Origin: an uncultured Prevotellaceae bacterium
GTDB lineage: Bacteria > Bacteroidota > Bacteroidia > Bacteroidales > Bacteroidaceae
DNA: 28,634 nt
Assembly (NCBI GenBank): GCA_937910905.1
Contig: CALEPV010000021.1
Location: 1 to 28,634, forward strand
Reading direction: 5' to 3'
In this document: positions 14,739 to 24,000 of the stretch, in pieces
How positions within the stretch are numbered: the stretch's first letter is position 1
How the letters are laid out: each line of letters opens with the position of its first letter
Translations under genes and position numbers: made by a program
The notes under the pieces: model-generated
Told to the model about the DNA's origin: nothing
Database searches by the model: none
Seen by the model: only the letters and a program-made list of their open reading frames with translations

Positions 14739-16970
14739 TTATTCAGCAAAAGGCAGGAAGTCGGTGCTGTGCACCACACGGTCGTTGAGCTCTGCCAGCT
14801 TAGCACGGTTCCAGCGGTCGGTGGTACCAACGAGGTAGCCGGTGATGCGCTGCAAGCGGTCGATGTTGATGCTGCCGCACTTCGGGCATTTCTCCAGATG
14901 GGCGGAGGCATCCTCGTAGCCGCAGTCCATGCAGCGGTTGCGTGTATGGTTCACGCTGCCGTAGCCGATGTTCAGAGCATCCATCATGTCCACGATGTTC
15001 ATCACTGCCTGCGGATTGTGAGTAGCATCGCCGTCAATCTCGACGTAGAAGATGTGACCGCCGCGGGTCAGGTCGTGGTAAGGAGCCTCGATCTCAGCCT
15101 TGTGGCGTGCGGAGCAGTGGTAGTACACAGGCACATGGTTGGAGTTGGTGTAGTACTCGCGGTCTGTGATGCCGGGCAGCTTGCCAAAGTCCTTCTGGTC
15201 GCGGCGTGTGAAGCGGCCCGAGAGGCCCTCTGCAGGAGTGGCCAGCACAGAGTAGTTATGCTGGTACTGCTGTGCGAAGTCGTTGACACGGTCACGCATA
15301 TAGGTCACGATGCGCAGGCCCAGTTTCTGAGCCTTCTCGCTCTCGCCGTGATGCTCGCCGATGAGGGCTACCAAGCACTCAGCCAGTCCGATGAAGCCTA
15401 TGCCCAGCGTGCCCTGGTTGATTACGCTCTCTATTGTATCTGTCGGCTGCAGGTTCTCTGCTCCAATCCACAGGCTGCGCATCAGTAGCGGGAACTGCTT
15501 GGCGTAGGCAGTGCGCTGGAACTCGAAGCGCTCATGCAGCTGCTTGGCGGTGAGGGCCAGCAGGTTGTCCAGTTTGGCAAAGAATGCGGATATACGCTGT
15601 TCCTCTACCTTTATGCCCATGCACTCGATGGCAAGGCGCACAATGTTGATAGTGGAGAACGACAGGTTACCACGCCCTATGGAGGTCTTCTGACCGAAGC
15701 GGTTCTCGAACACACGTGTGCGGCAACCCATAGTGGCGACCTCGTACATGTAGCGGTTGGGGTCATTGATGTTCCACTGCTCGTGCTGGTTGAATGTGGC
15801 ATCGAGGTTGAGGAAATTCGGGAAGAAACGGCGTGCGGTCACCTTACATGCCAGGCAGTAGAGGTCGTAGTTTGGGTCATCAGGCAGGTAGCTCACACCA
15901 CGCTTCTTCTTCCATATCTGTATGGGGAAGATGGCAGTCACACCGCTGCCCACACCCTCGTATGTGCTGTTGAGTATCTCACGGATGATGCAACGGCCCT
16001 CTGCACTAGTGTCGGTACCATAGTTGATACTGGAGAACACCACCTGGTTACCACCGCGCGAGTGGATGGTGTTCATGTTGTGGATGAACGCCTCCATTGC
16101 CTGATGCACACGGCCAACGGTCTTGTTGATGGCGTGCTGAACGACCTTGTCCTCGCCGTAGAGACCCTCGATAGGCTTTTTGATATAGTCATCTAACTTG
16201 ATGTCGTACAGATGACTGAAGTCTTGACAATACAGTTCCTCCAGCGTCTTCATCTCCTCGATGAAGGTCAGGCGTACGTATGGTGCCAGATAGAAGTCGA
16301 AGGCTGGGATTGCCTGACCACCGTGCATCTCGTTCTGGGCTGTCTCCATGCTGATGCAGGCCATCACGCTGGCAGTCTCAATACGCTTGGCCGGACGGCT
16401 CTCACCGTGTCCTGCCTGGAATCCGCCGCCGAGCACATGGTCCAGCGGGTGCTGAACGCAGGTCAGCGACTTCGTAGGATAGTAATCCTTGTCGTGGATG
16501 TGCAGGTAGTTGTGCTTCACTGCATCACGCACCTCGTCGGACAGGAGGTAGTCGTCCACAAACGGCTTGGTCGTCTCCGAAGCGAACTTCATCATCATGC
16601 CAGCCGGGGTGTCGGCATTCATGTTGGCGTTCTCGCGCGTCACATCGTTGCTCTGGATGTTGATGATCTCTAGGAACACGTCGCGTGTCTTTGCCTTACG
16701 AGCCACGCTGCGCTTGTTGCGATACTGGATGTAGATCTTGGCCACCTCTTTGCGTGCGCTCTTCATCAGCTCCATCTCCACGGCGTCCTGAATCTCCTCC
16801 ACCGTCATCTGCGACTTACCGCGCAGCGATATGCGATCAGCTATCTGATGTATCAGACGCTCGTCCTCGCCCTGGGGAGTTTGCAACATGGCCTTGCGAA
16901 TAGCAGCCATTATCTTTTCATCATTAAAACCTACGATGCGCCCATCGCGCTTCACCACTGTCTGTATCAT
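14739..16970 (-). CDS. nrdD: Anaerobic (class III) ribonucleoside-triphosphate reductase
   Basis: 743-residue glycyl-radical enzyme reducing ribonucleoside triphosphates to deoxyribonucleotides without oxygen. An N-terminal ATP-cone covers about residues 3-90 (VVKRDGRIVGFNDEKIMAAI). Near the C-terminus four zinc-site cysteines C680, C683, C695 and C698 are followed by RITGYLVG (708-715), which holds the radical glycine, most likely G711. The open frame begins at 17093, but the upstream residues are unlike the family and include the promoter; the ATG at 16970 opens the ATP-cone and is preferred, giving a leader of about 75 nt. Substrate specificity is controlled through the ATP-cone. It heads the nrdDG operon and fits a strict anaerobe. 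Confidence 0.96.
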   Translation of the reverse strand: MIQTVVKRDGRIVGFNDEKIMAAIRKAMLQTPQGEDERLIHQIADRISLRGKSQMTVEEIQDAVEMELMKSARKEVAKIYIQYRNKRSVARKAKTRDVFLEIINIQSNDVTRENANMNADTPAGMMMKFASETTKPFVDDYLLSDEVRDAVKHNYLHIHDKDYYPTKSLTCVQHPLDHVLGGGFQAGHGESRPAKRIETASVMACISMETAQNEMHGGQAIPAFDFYLAPYVRLTFIEEMKTLEELYCQDFSHLYDIKLDDYIKKPIEGLYGEDKVVQHAINKTVGRVHQAMEAFIHNMNTIHSRGGNQVVFSSINYGTDTSAEGRCIIREILNSTYEGVGSGVTAIFPIQIWKKKRGVSYLPDDPNYDLYCLACKVTARRFFPNFLNLDATFNQHEQWNINDPNRYMYEVATMGCRTRVFENRFGQKTSIGRGNLSFSTINIVRLAIECMGIKVEEQRISAFFAKLDNLLALTAKQLHERFEFQRTAYAKQFPLLMRSLWIGAENLQPTDTIESVINQGTLGIGFIGLAECLVALIGEHHGESEKAQKLGLRIVTYMRDRVNDFAQQYQHNYSVLATPAEGLSGRFTRRDQKDFGKLPGITDREYYTNSNHVPVYYHCSARHKAEIEAPYHDLTRGGHIFYVEIDGDATHNPQAVMNIVDMMDALNIGYGSVNHTRNRCMDCGYEDASAHLEKCPKCGSINIDRLQRITGYLVGTTDRWNRAKLAELNDRVVHSTDFLPFAE

Positions 16971-17051
16971 AATTGATTGTCGTATATAATAAGGTAAATG
17001 ATAATTCTTTATCGTTCTGATGCTCATCCCTGGATTGGGCCGATAGCGTTG

Positions 17052-17082
17052 CAAAGGTATATTACAGTGGTGACATGTGCAA
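17052..17082 (-). promoter_or_regulatory. Promoter of nrdD-nrdG
   Basis: Minus-strand TACCTTTG (17052-17059) is preceded by TTG (17080-17082) exactly 20 nt upstream, a full match to the Bacteroidetes -33/-7 arrangement. Predicted transcript start is near 17045. Confidence 0.75.
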
Positions 17083-17273
17083 GAGTATCGCATATATTAT
17101 TTTGCCAAATTTGACATTTCTCAAGTTCTATTATTACCCGAAGTTATCCAAAACAAAATGCCAAAACACTTACAATCAATTAGTTATGAATTTTAAGCAA
17201 AGCAAAAGTTTTCCAAAAGCGCAAACCATGCATCCATTCAACTCACCCGAAAAGTTTAATCAACATACATAAA
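17083..17273. other. AT-rich intergenic stretch without recognised gene
   Basis: The stretch between the nrdD promoter and the blaI terminator is much richer in A/T than the surrounding genes. The only frame is a 65-codon one on the + strand (17075-17272) with Lys/Asn/Phe-rich composition, no Shine-Dalgarno and no recognisable similarity; I regard it as chance. Confidence 0.5.
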
Positions 17274-17315
17274 AACCCTCCATTTGAGCTACTTACATGC
17301 CCAAATGGAGGGGTT
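17271..17315 (-). terminator. Terminator of the blaI-like gene
   Basis: Arms 17274-17286 and 17302-17315 pair over about 13 bp with one bulged G. On the minus strand the hairpin is followed by GGGTTTTTATG, a good T-run. It lies about 50 bases past the repressor stop codon. Confidence 0.7.
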
Positions 17316-17319
17316 ATTG

Positions 17320-17348
17320 CAGAACCTCTCGCGGTTCTGCTATTTTTT
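17320..17348 (+). terminator. Hairpin with + strand T-tract
   Basis: Perfect 8-bp stem GCAGAACC/GGTTCTGC around TCTCGC, followed on the + strand by TATTTTTT. It faces the end of the blaI-like gene but points the other way. No + strand gene precedes it, so it either blocks antisense transcription or ends an unannotated short + transcript. Confidence 0.5.
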
Positions 17349-17362
17349 CCTAGCCTTGGCGC

Positions 17363-17740
17363 CTATGCCTGCTTCTGGTTCAGGCAGTCATGCAGTGCTG
17401 CGATGTCCTCGGCAGACAGCTGCTCCTTGCCAATCAGATAAGCAATCATATCCTTAGCATTGCCGGCAAAGAATGCATCCTTGCCTGGATCCAGATATGT
17501 GGATGCATAGCCTGTCGTCGGCACTTTGGGAGTGAAAAGAAGTTTGTTACCTACTTTCTTGTACGACACGAAGCCCTTGTTATGAAGAATCTTCAAGAAC
17601 GTGGCCAGTGTGGTGTAAGCAGGTTTAGGTTCTTCAAACTTTGCGAGGATGTCGCCTGTGAAGCCCTTTTGGTCTGGCAGGTTCCAAAGGATGCTCATCA
17701 CTTGGAACTCCGAACGTGTTAATAATTTTGTTGCCCTCAT
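17363..17740 (-). CDS. BlaI/MecI/CopY-family transcriptional repressor
   Basis: 125-residue winged-helix DNA-binding protein. The opening LTRSEFQVMSILWNLPDQKGFTG and the recognition-helix region YTTLATFLKILHNKGFVSYKK are characteristic; the C-terminal part with DMIAYLIGKEQLSAEDIAALHDCL is the dimerisation helix. Family members repress an operon that usually also encodes a BlaR1/MecR1-like M56 sensor peptidase, which proteolyses the repressor. No such gene is next to it: it is monocistronic between its promoter and a terminator. Downstream of the predicted start, an inverted repeat GATT-N5-AATC at 17780-17792 within a longer CGATT/AATCG pair could be an autoregulatory site, but this is tentative. 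Confidence 0.88.
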   Translation of the reverse strand: MRATKLLTRSEFQVMSILWNLPDQKGFTGDILAKFEEPKPAYTTLATFLKILHNKGFVSYKKVGNKLLFTPKVPTTGYASTYLDPGKDAFFAGNAKDMIAYLIGKEQLSAEDIAALHDCLNQKQA

Positions 17741-17809
17741 AATAATTTGTGTTTTGTCAATACTCGATTGACGGTGATTGATTGTATTAATCGTTTGCTA
17801 TCTTAGCTG

Positions 17810-17840
17810 CAAAATTATTACAAATGCCTCGCAATAGCAA
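17810..17840 (-). promoter_or_regulatory. Promoter of the blaI-like gene
   Basis: Minus-strand TAATTTTG (17810-17817) with TTG (17838-17840) exactly 20 nt upstream. Predicted start near 17803 and leader of about 63 nt, which contains the inverted repeats mentioned for the repressor gene. Confidence 0.65.
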
Positions 17841-17946
17841 GCGTATTTAGATTTTATGCTTTTAGCGCATTTGTTTTTATAGGTTTTTAACATTCGGCGG
17901 CCCTTCTCTCGCACATTTCATCGCGGAGCGGAGCCTGTCAATACAG

Positions 17947-17978
17947 CAGCCCGCCAACCTCTATAGGCTGACGGGCTG
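17947..17978 (-). terminator. Hairpin downstream of tRNA-Ser
   Basis: On the minus-strand RNA the segment folds as a 14-bp stem with a four-base loop; CAGCCCG pairs with CGGGCUG and the inner seven pairs include two G-U pairs. On the + strand the G-U pairs become A-C mismatches, so the fold is specific to the tRNA transcript. It starts 16 bases after the tRNA 3' end but lacks a clear U-run. Confidence 0.5.
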
Positions 17979-17993
17979 TGTTCGTGAGTATAG

Positions 17994-18081
17994 CGGAGAG
18001 AGAGGGATTCAAACCCCCGGAACGGACAAGCCGTTCACCGGATTTCGAGTCCGGCCCAATCGGTCACTCTGGCATCTCTCC
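17994..18081 (-). tRNA. tRNA-Ser (anticodon CGA)
   Basis: 88-nt class II tRNA. The acceptor arms GGAGAGA (18081-18075) and TCTCTCC (18001-17995) pair fully, with discriminator G at 17994. The anticodon stem CCGGA/TCCGG encloses loop CT-CGA-AA, anticodon at 18047-18045, which reads UCG serine codons. A long variable arm, as expected for serine, and a GGTTTGAATCC T-loop region follow. CCA is not encoded. Confidence 0.95.
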
Positions 18082-18096
18082 TCGCGAATTGCGCCG

Positions 18097-18127
18097 CAAA
18101 GGTAAGCTAATCGTTTGGTTTGGCCAA
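18097..18127 (-). promoter_or_regulatory. Promoter of tRNA-Ser
   Basis: Minus-strand TACCTTTG (18097-18104) with TTG (18125-18127) exactly 20 nt upstream. The -33 element is only 23 bp past the stop of the 58-codon gene, and no terminator separates them, so read-through from the surface-protein operon into the tRNA is possible. Confidence 0.65.
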
Positions 18128-18150
18128 GAGTTTGACTTAGAATCTTCTGA

Positions 18151-18327
18151 CTAGTCACTCCAGTTGATGTCCCAAATGTTCTCCGCCCAGTTCCGGCCTA
18201 CCAAGGCATCGCCGCCGTCTAAGTCATCGTCATCGTCTGCCAAGTCGTCTTTGAAACTGGCTGCAATCATTTGCTGATAGCGCATCTGCATCGCGTACAG
18301 CGATGGAGCAATATATTCCCTTTCCAT
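18151..18327 (-). CDS. Small acidic protein, 58 residues, end of the surface-protein operon
   Basis: Read directly from the sequence: starts MEREYIAPSLYAMQMRYQQM, has an Asp run (DDLADDDDDLDGGD, about residues 27-40) and ends ENIWDINWSD. An AGGAGAG Shine-Dalgarno lies about 10 bases before the ATG at 18327, and the ORF begins 49 bases after the MBG-protein stop on the same strand. The shape (positively charged, Tyr-containing N-terminus, acidic middle, Trp/Asp-rich tail) resembles short hypothetical proteins that I recall as common in Prevotella and Bacteroides, whose function is unknown to me. No signal peptide or membrane segment. The resemblance is from memory and not verified. Confidence 0.72.
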   Translation of the reverse strand: MEREYIAPSLYAMQMRYQQMIAASFKDDLADDDDDLDGGDALVGRNWAENIWDINWSD

Positions 18328-18376
18328 TGTTCTACTCTCCTATTATATATTATATATAGCTGGTTATTCCCGTCGG

Positions 18377-20995
18377 TCACCTTATCAGCACCTTCTTGCC
18401 GTTCACAATGTACAACCCCTTGGTTGGTCTGGTCACCCTATGGCCACTCAGGTTGTATATGTCAGTACCCACATTCTGCTGTCCAGACATTGCGCTCACG
18501 CCTGTTGCGTCGTCGATATCCACGCCTAGAGCCTTGATGTCGAGCGACTTCGCCACTCTCAGGAAGGCTTTGCCAGCTGCGATGCTGCCCTTTCGCACAG
18601 ACACGAACTGCACTGCTGCACCTCCGTCTACGGAAGCCAGCATATAGTAGGTATAGCCCTCTTCAGCATCCCATGCCGTAGCCGTTGTCGAGCCGGTCAG
18701 GTCGCCCTGCTCTGTTGTCGAGCTCAAGACCACGGGTATGCGGTACACATCGGCATCAGCTTTCAGCACCACGCCCGTGTTGGCAGGCACATCATCGACC
18801 TCTGTCAGCGTCACCTTCGTGCCGTCCAGCGTTGCTGTATAGGCGGTCAAGCCGCTTACACCCGAGAAGTCGAGAGGCAGGGTTGTGTAGAGCGTAGCCC
18901 ACCCGATGGCTGAGATGCTGACCGTCACAGGCTCTGCCTCGTCAATGGTGAATGCTACTGCCGCTGTAGCTATCACGTAGTTGCCCGTTTCGCTGTCTGA
19001 GATCGTCACGCTGGCATCGCCTGGGTAAACGTTGTCTGCGTATGCCACGGTGTACTCCGATGCCGGTATCACATCATCGCCGTCGCGCACCTCCACGTCT
19101 GGGGTATGCTCCGTGGTATCGAAGGTATAGGTGTACTGCGACAGCAGCACCTGAGGGGCGGCAACAGGCTTGCGACTGATCGTCACCTCAACGCTTTCAG
19201 CTGCTATGCTGTGATGGTTACTGTCGCCTTCTACCTTGTAGTACACCACATAGCTGCCGGCATCCGTAGCCGTTGGAACGTCAGTAGCAAAGGTGCTGCC
19301 ATCTGTGCTGTACAGCATCGTACCGCCAGTGGCGCTACCTCCAACCAGCTGCTGCGCTGTGCGATTATATGTGAGGTTCTGTGCCACAGGTGCTACCACC
19401 ACAGGCTCTGCCTTGTTGATAGTGAACGTGGCTGAAGCATCACTTATAGCATAGTTTCCGCTTCCACTATCGGCAATAGACACACGTGCCACACCTGCAT
19501 TGACATTGTCGGTATAGGTCACCCCATACTCCGATGCGGGTATCACATCATCGCCATCCTTCACCTGTACAGCGGGCTTATGCTCTGTGGCATCGTAGGT
19601 GTAGGCCTGCTGCGAAAGCGTAAGCAGAGGACTGGCCACAGTCTTGCACCCTATAACGACCGTGATGCTTTGAGCAGCTACATCATTGTGGTTGCTGTCG
19701 CCCTCCACCTTGTAGTACACCACATAGCTGCCGGCATCCGTAGCTGTTGGAACATCCGTAGTGTATGCCGTACCGTCGGTACTGTACAGCATCGTGCCGC
19801 CCTCGGCCGTTCCTGCGCTGAGCAACGGGTGCGCCATGCGGTCATAGGTCAGTGTCTGTGCCACGGGAGCCTCAACCTGCGGATCTGCCTTGGCTATGGT
19901 GTAGGCCTTAGTAACGGCACCTTGGTATGTGCTCCGGCCGTTGACCGTGACATTGTACGAGCCCACACTTACAGTACTGGCGGTCTCATAGCTCACCGTG
20001 AAGTCCACATCCTCCTGCAGGCCTTCGATTACAGCCCGCGAAGCGTGCTGCTGCCCGTCGAAAATGAAGCTCTGCGGGTCGAGCTGCAGCATGTCGCTGG
20101 TTATCACAGTACGTGGCGTGAAGTAGGCATCAACGTATACATCGTACTCATAGCCTGGCAACTGCACCGTGTACACACGTGTATGAGTCAGGTCATCAGG
20201 GTCATCGCCCTCCAGCGGCAACGTGTCCGCTATAGGCACACGTGCCGGTGCATGTGGCATGAAGGTCTTGGAGATGGTGATGTCATCGCGGCGTATGTAG
20301 TAGCCTGATGCAGGAGTAACGGTAATAGTAACCGTCAGTCCATCCACGCTGGTCACCACTTCACCGTCCTCGATATAAGGGTTCACCACAACATTGCCGC
20401 CACGATAGATGATGTATGTCTGGGTTACCGTGCCTGAATACGTGCTACATCCGGAGACTGTCACCGTGTAGTCGCCAGCCTCAATGGACTGCGGCGGACT
20501 GTAGGTCACCGTGTAGTCGCGTCCTTCTGTCAGGCCGGCCACGCTGACCATAGGCCGCTGCACGGAGCCCGAATAGACAAACTTCGTATCCGACAGCGTG
20601 ACCATGCTCTCGGTGATGACCGTGCGGCTCAGGAATTCAGCATCTATATACAGGTCGTACTCGGCCGATGGCATGGTGATGGTGTAGGTACGCTCCAGGC
20701 TCAGGTCGTCAGGATCGTCACCCACCACCGTCAACTCGCCAGCCACAGGCACACGGCAACGGCTGTTGGCAGCCATCACCGGCATGAAAGTCTTTTCGGC
20801 AACAAGTCCGTCACGACGGAAATAGTGCTCGGCATCGGGCTTGACCACAATAGTGGCCACGAGCCCGTTCATGCTGCCAGTCACCGTGCCACCCACGATA
20901 TCGGGGTTCACTTCTATCTTGCCTGAGGCAAAGCAGGCTATTGTCGTTGCTATCATCAGTACGGTGCATAGCAGTCTTCTCAGAGTGATTGTCAT
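18377..20995 (-). CDS. Secreted MBG-like repeat surface protein
   Basis: 872-residue secreted protein, probably a surface adhesin or structural protein. Residues 1-24 are a signal peptide (LLCTVLMIATTIACFASG). The body has an A-A-B-B layout: two related modules at about 25-200 and 200-370 (each with a VNP start, FMP, GDDPDDL and RTVIT marks), then two copies of a 158-residue module at about 369-527 and 528-690 (APVAQ-LTY, GTMLYSTDG, GSYVVYYKVEGDSNH, DGDDVIPASEY), each resembling paired MBG/YDG-type Ig-like repeats. The C-terminal end, DIYNLSGHRV then GLYIVNGKKVLIR, is a tail typical of exported Prevotella/Bacteroides proteins. An AGGAGG lies about 9 bases before the ATG, and the gene starts 20 bases after the giant GLUG gene stop: co-transcribed. 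No enzymatic motif is seen. Confidence 0.82.
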   Translation of the reverse strand: MTITLRRLLCTVLMIATTIACFASGKIEVNPDIVGGTVTGSMNGLVATIVVKPDAEHYFRRDGLVAEKTFMPVMAANSRCRVPVAGELTVVGDDPDDLSLERTYTITMPSAEYDLYIDAEFLSRTVITESMVTLSDTKFVYSGSVQRPMVSVAGLTEGRDYTVTYSPPQSIEAGDYTVTVSGCSTYSGTVTQTYIIYRGGNVVVNPYIEDGEVVTSVDGLTVTITVTPASGYYIRRDDITISKTFMPHAPARVPIADTLPLEGDDPDDLTHTRVYTVQLPGYEYDVYVDAYFTPRTVITSDMLQLDPQSFIFDGQQHASRAVIEGLQEDVDFTVSYETASTVSVGSYNVTVNGRSTYQGAVTKAYTIAKADPQVEAPVAQTLTYDRMAHPLLSAGTAEGGTMLYSTDGTAYTTDVPTATDAGSYVVYYKVEGDSNHNDVAAQSITVVIGCKTVASPLLTLSQQAYTYDATEHKPAVQVKDGDDVIPASEYGVTYTDNVNAGVARVSIADSGSGNYAISDASATFTINKAEPVVVAPVAQNLTYNRTAQQLVGGSATGGTMLYSTDGSTFATDVPTATDAGSYVVYYKVEGDSNHHSIAAESVEVTISRKPVAAPQVLLSQYTYTFDTTEHTPDVEVRDGDDVIPASEYTVAYADNVYPGDASVTISDSETGNYVIATAAVAFTIDEAEPVTVSISAIGWATLYTTLPLDFSGVSGLTAYTATLDGTKVTLTEVDDVPANTGVVLKADADVYRIPVVLSSTTEQGDLTGSTTATAWDAEEGYTYYMLASVDGGAAVQFVSVRKGSIAAGKAFLRVAKSLDIKALGVDIDDATGVSAMSGQQNVGTDIYNLSGHRVTRPTKGLYIVNGKKVLIR

Positions 20996-21015
20996 ATGGC
21001 AGTCCTCCTATTCCT

Positions 21016-24000
21016 TTACTTTACCATTACCTTCTTGTTACCTCTGATGTACAAGCCGGGCTTGACAGGCTTTGTCTCTGAGCGCTTACCCTCCAGGGTG
21101 TACCATACCTCGGAATCCTCCTCGGTCGGTGTCACGATAGCATCGGCAGTCTCATCGCCTATCGTCAGGTGCGTAGCCTTCGATGAGTTGGCTGGCAGGA
21201 ACACCACACCGGCAGGCAGAGTGCCTGAGCTTACCATCACGAACTCATCGCGATATAGGGTGTAGCCCTCTCGTGCTCTCACTGTGCGCGGCTGGTCGCT
21301 CCACTCCAGCAGGTTCAGCTGTGCAGTGGACATCTTGCATGTTGCTTCCGATGTGCGTGCCTCAGCTGCTATAGCTGCCGATGGGGTGGTATGCTCAATC
21401 AGCACAGGAGTGCCTGCCGGTATGTAGTTGAGTGCCTCGCCAGGCACAGCCTCGCCAACTTCGATATCGGTGATGGTATAGGCTGTCACACCGGCTGGCA
21501 ACATGCGTGCCGCCATGCTGTATACCGTTGTCCAGCGCTGTCCGGCATTCATATTGATGGTTGTCACAGCAGGTACCGTCTGGTCGGCATACTGTCCCCA
21601 CTGTGCATCAGCAACGTAGGTAGCGTACTGGTCGGCATCCACGATGATGAATGTCTCTGCATTGAAAGCGTTGCTGCCTACACTGATGGCGGGTGCGCCA
21701 GTTAACTCTATGGCAGGCAGGGCTGCGCAGTCAGCAAATGCGTTGTTGCCGATGAATGCGGTGTTGCCCAGGTCGAGATGCTCTATTTCTGTAGCGTATG
21801 CCTGCCACGGTGCGGCGTGTGCCTCCATGTTGGCCATCTCGCGATTGAGACCCGTTGCCACTGGGCTGTCCAGGAATTGCAGCGTACCGTCGGCATATGT
21901 CCACGCCAGGTTGTATCCGCCGTTCACACTGGTGTTACCGCAGTAGCCGCCCACGATGAACTGCGCACCGACGCTCACATTCTCAGCCGGCATAGCGAAG
22001 GAGAAGAGGTTGTAGGCCTCCTGAATCACCTCCAGCGCCTGTCCGTCTGCCGACAGGACGCTGATGCCATCAACGAACAGCACTCTTGCGTCAGAAGCGA
22101 GAGCCTTAATGTATATCCGTGGGGCATCGTCGCGATGCAAGACCTTTGTATCAATAGGTATCTCAATGCTTGCTGCTGCATCGGAATAGAACTGCAGCGA
22201 GCAGTTGTCACCCGTTATATCGTCTGCGCTGAGCAAATAGCCGACTTCCCTTGTCAGCACCACAGCTGTATTGTCTTTGATGACAAAGCTTGCTATGTCT
22301 GCCTGCCCGTACTCATCATACACCTGCGTACCGTTGGCAAGGAGGACCTCATCGGATTCTACCGCGAAGTATACGTGCTTCAGAACCGATGCATCACTGA
22401 ACGTGTTGGCTTCCACCATAGTGATTGTTGCAGGCAGATAAACCGTCGTTCCGCTATATCCGCTGAATTCACCTGCATGCAGTGTCATCAGCAGCGTGGA
22501 TTGCCGCATATCGACAGCGGCCGTACAGTTGTCAAAGGCATTGGCACCTATACTTCCGATGGTCGATGGCAGTGTCAGCGTGGTTGCTTTGTTCATGTCC
22601 TTGAAAGCCTGGGCAGCAACATTGGTCACGCCTTCTTCGACAACGATGGTCTCCACGGTATTGGCGTATGTCGTCCATGCGGCAGCCACCATGTCGCCCG
22701 TGCCGTCAATGGTCAGCGTGCTCTTGTCATCGCTCAGCTGCCACAGCACATTGCGACCGTCGTTCACCTCAGGATTGCCGCAGTAGCCACCCAGCACGAA
22801 CTTGGCCGATACGGTCAGTGCGCGCTCCGACATTGTGAACTGATACAGGTCGTTGGCTATCTCGGTAGCCTCTATGGTATTGCCGGCTGAATCCTTAATC
22901 ACCAGACCGGCGTTGGACAGTCGCTTGCCGGTAGCCGGTGTCACCTTGGCGTAGATGTTCATCGTGCCGTTTACGAACACCTTGCTGCCTACTGTCACCT
23001 GATCGTCCAGCTGCTGTGTCTTCTTCGTATAGGTGCGATAGAAGTCTATGCCGCAGTCCTCGGCACCAGTCAGTGTGCCTATACGCAGGGCATAGCCGTT
23101 GACGATAAGCACCTTGCCGTTCTTGTCGATCTTGTGCATACCATATATATAAGGATAGTAGCCCACGCAGTACTCGAATGGCTCGCCCATGCGTGCGGCG
23201 AAGTCGGTGGACAGCATCTCTGTGGTCTCCACGCTGCGATAGTCGTCACGATAGGTTGTGGCTGATGTCGCGCCAGAGCGTTCGCGGTCGTAGTACACGT
23301 TCTTGATGTTGCTGTAACCGTAGGAGTAGCCAAAGGCCGGCCCGCCCTGGACGGTCGAGTAGCAGTTGGTCACCTTGGCATAGCCGTTGTGATTGTATGC
23401 TGAGATACCGCCGGCGTAACTATTGGCCGACACCTTGCCTGCGGTGTAGCAACGGTCTATGCTGGTGTAGCTGTACATGTAGCTTACCAGCGCTCCTGCA
23501 TAGCTGCTGCCGTTTACGACAGCCTCCACGAAGCACTTGCTGATGTAGCATGAGTCGCTGTAGGCCATCATGCCAACAAGTCCGCCTGCATCTTCGCCAT
23601 TGACGTAGGTGTCTACAAGCGATACGTCATGGATGCGGGCACCATTGTTGATTGCGCCGAACAGTGCTGCATACGTTCCTTCTGGCACATAGGCACCAGC
23701 TATGGTGTAACTATTGCCATCGAACACGCCCTGGAAGCCAGTTGTATAGTCCTTACCGATGGGCTCCCAGACATTCTGCGGTGTTCCGTTGAGCGTCATA
23801 TTGTCGGTCAGCACATCTTCGTTGAGGGTGATGTCTGCCGCCAGTCTATAGTACTTGCCCTTGGTTAGGTTGGCATTGGCATTGGTCAGTTTGGCAAGGT
23901 ATGCCAGTTGTGCACCATTATTAATAATGTATGGGTCAGCCTCTGTACCAGTACCACCTGCGAAGGTGATAGCTGTCGCGCCGTCCCATGTGCCGCCCTC

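Noticed and set aside
17075..17272. 65-codon plus-strand frame in the AT-rich gap
   Set aside because: Overlaps the nrdD promoter, lacks a ribosome site and has low-complexity Lys/Asn/Phe composition.
21778..22890. 370-codon plus-strand open frame
   Set aside because: Antisense to the GLUG protein; no signal, motif or ribosome site.
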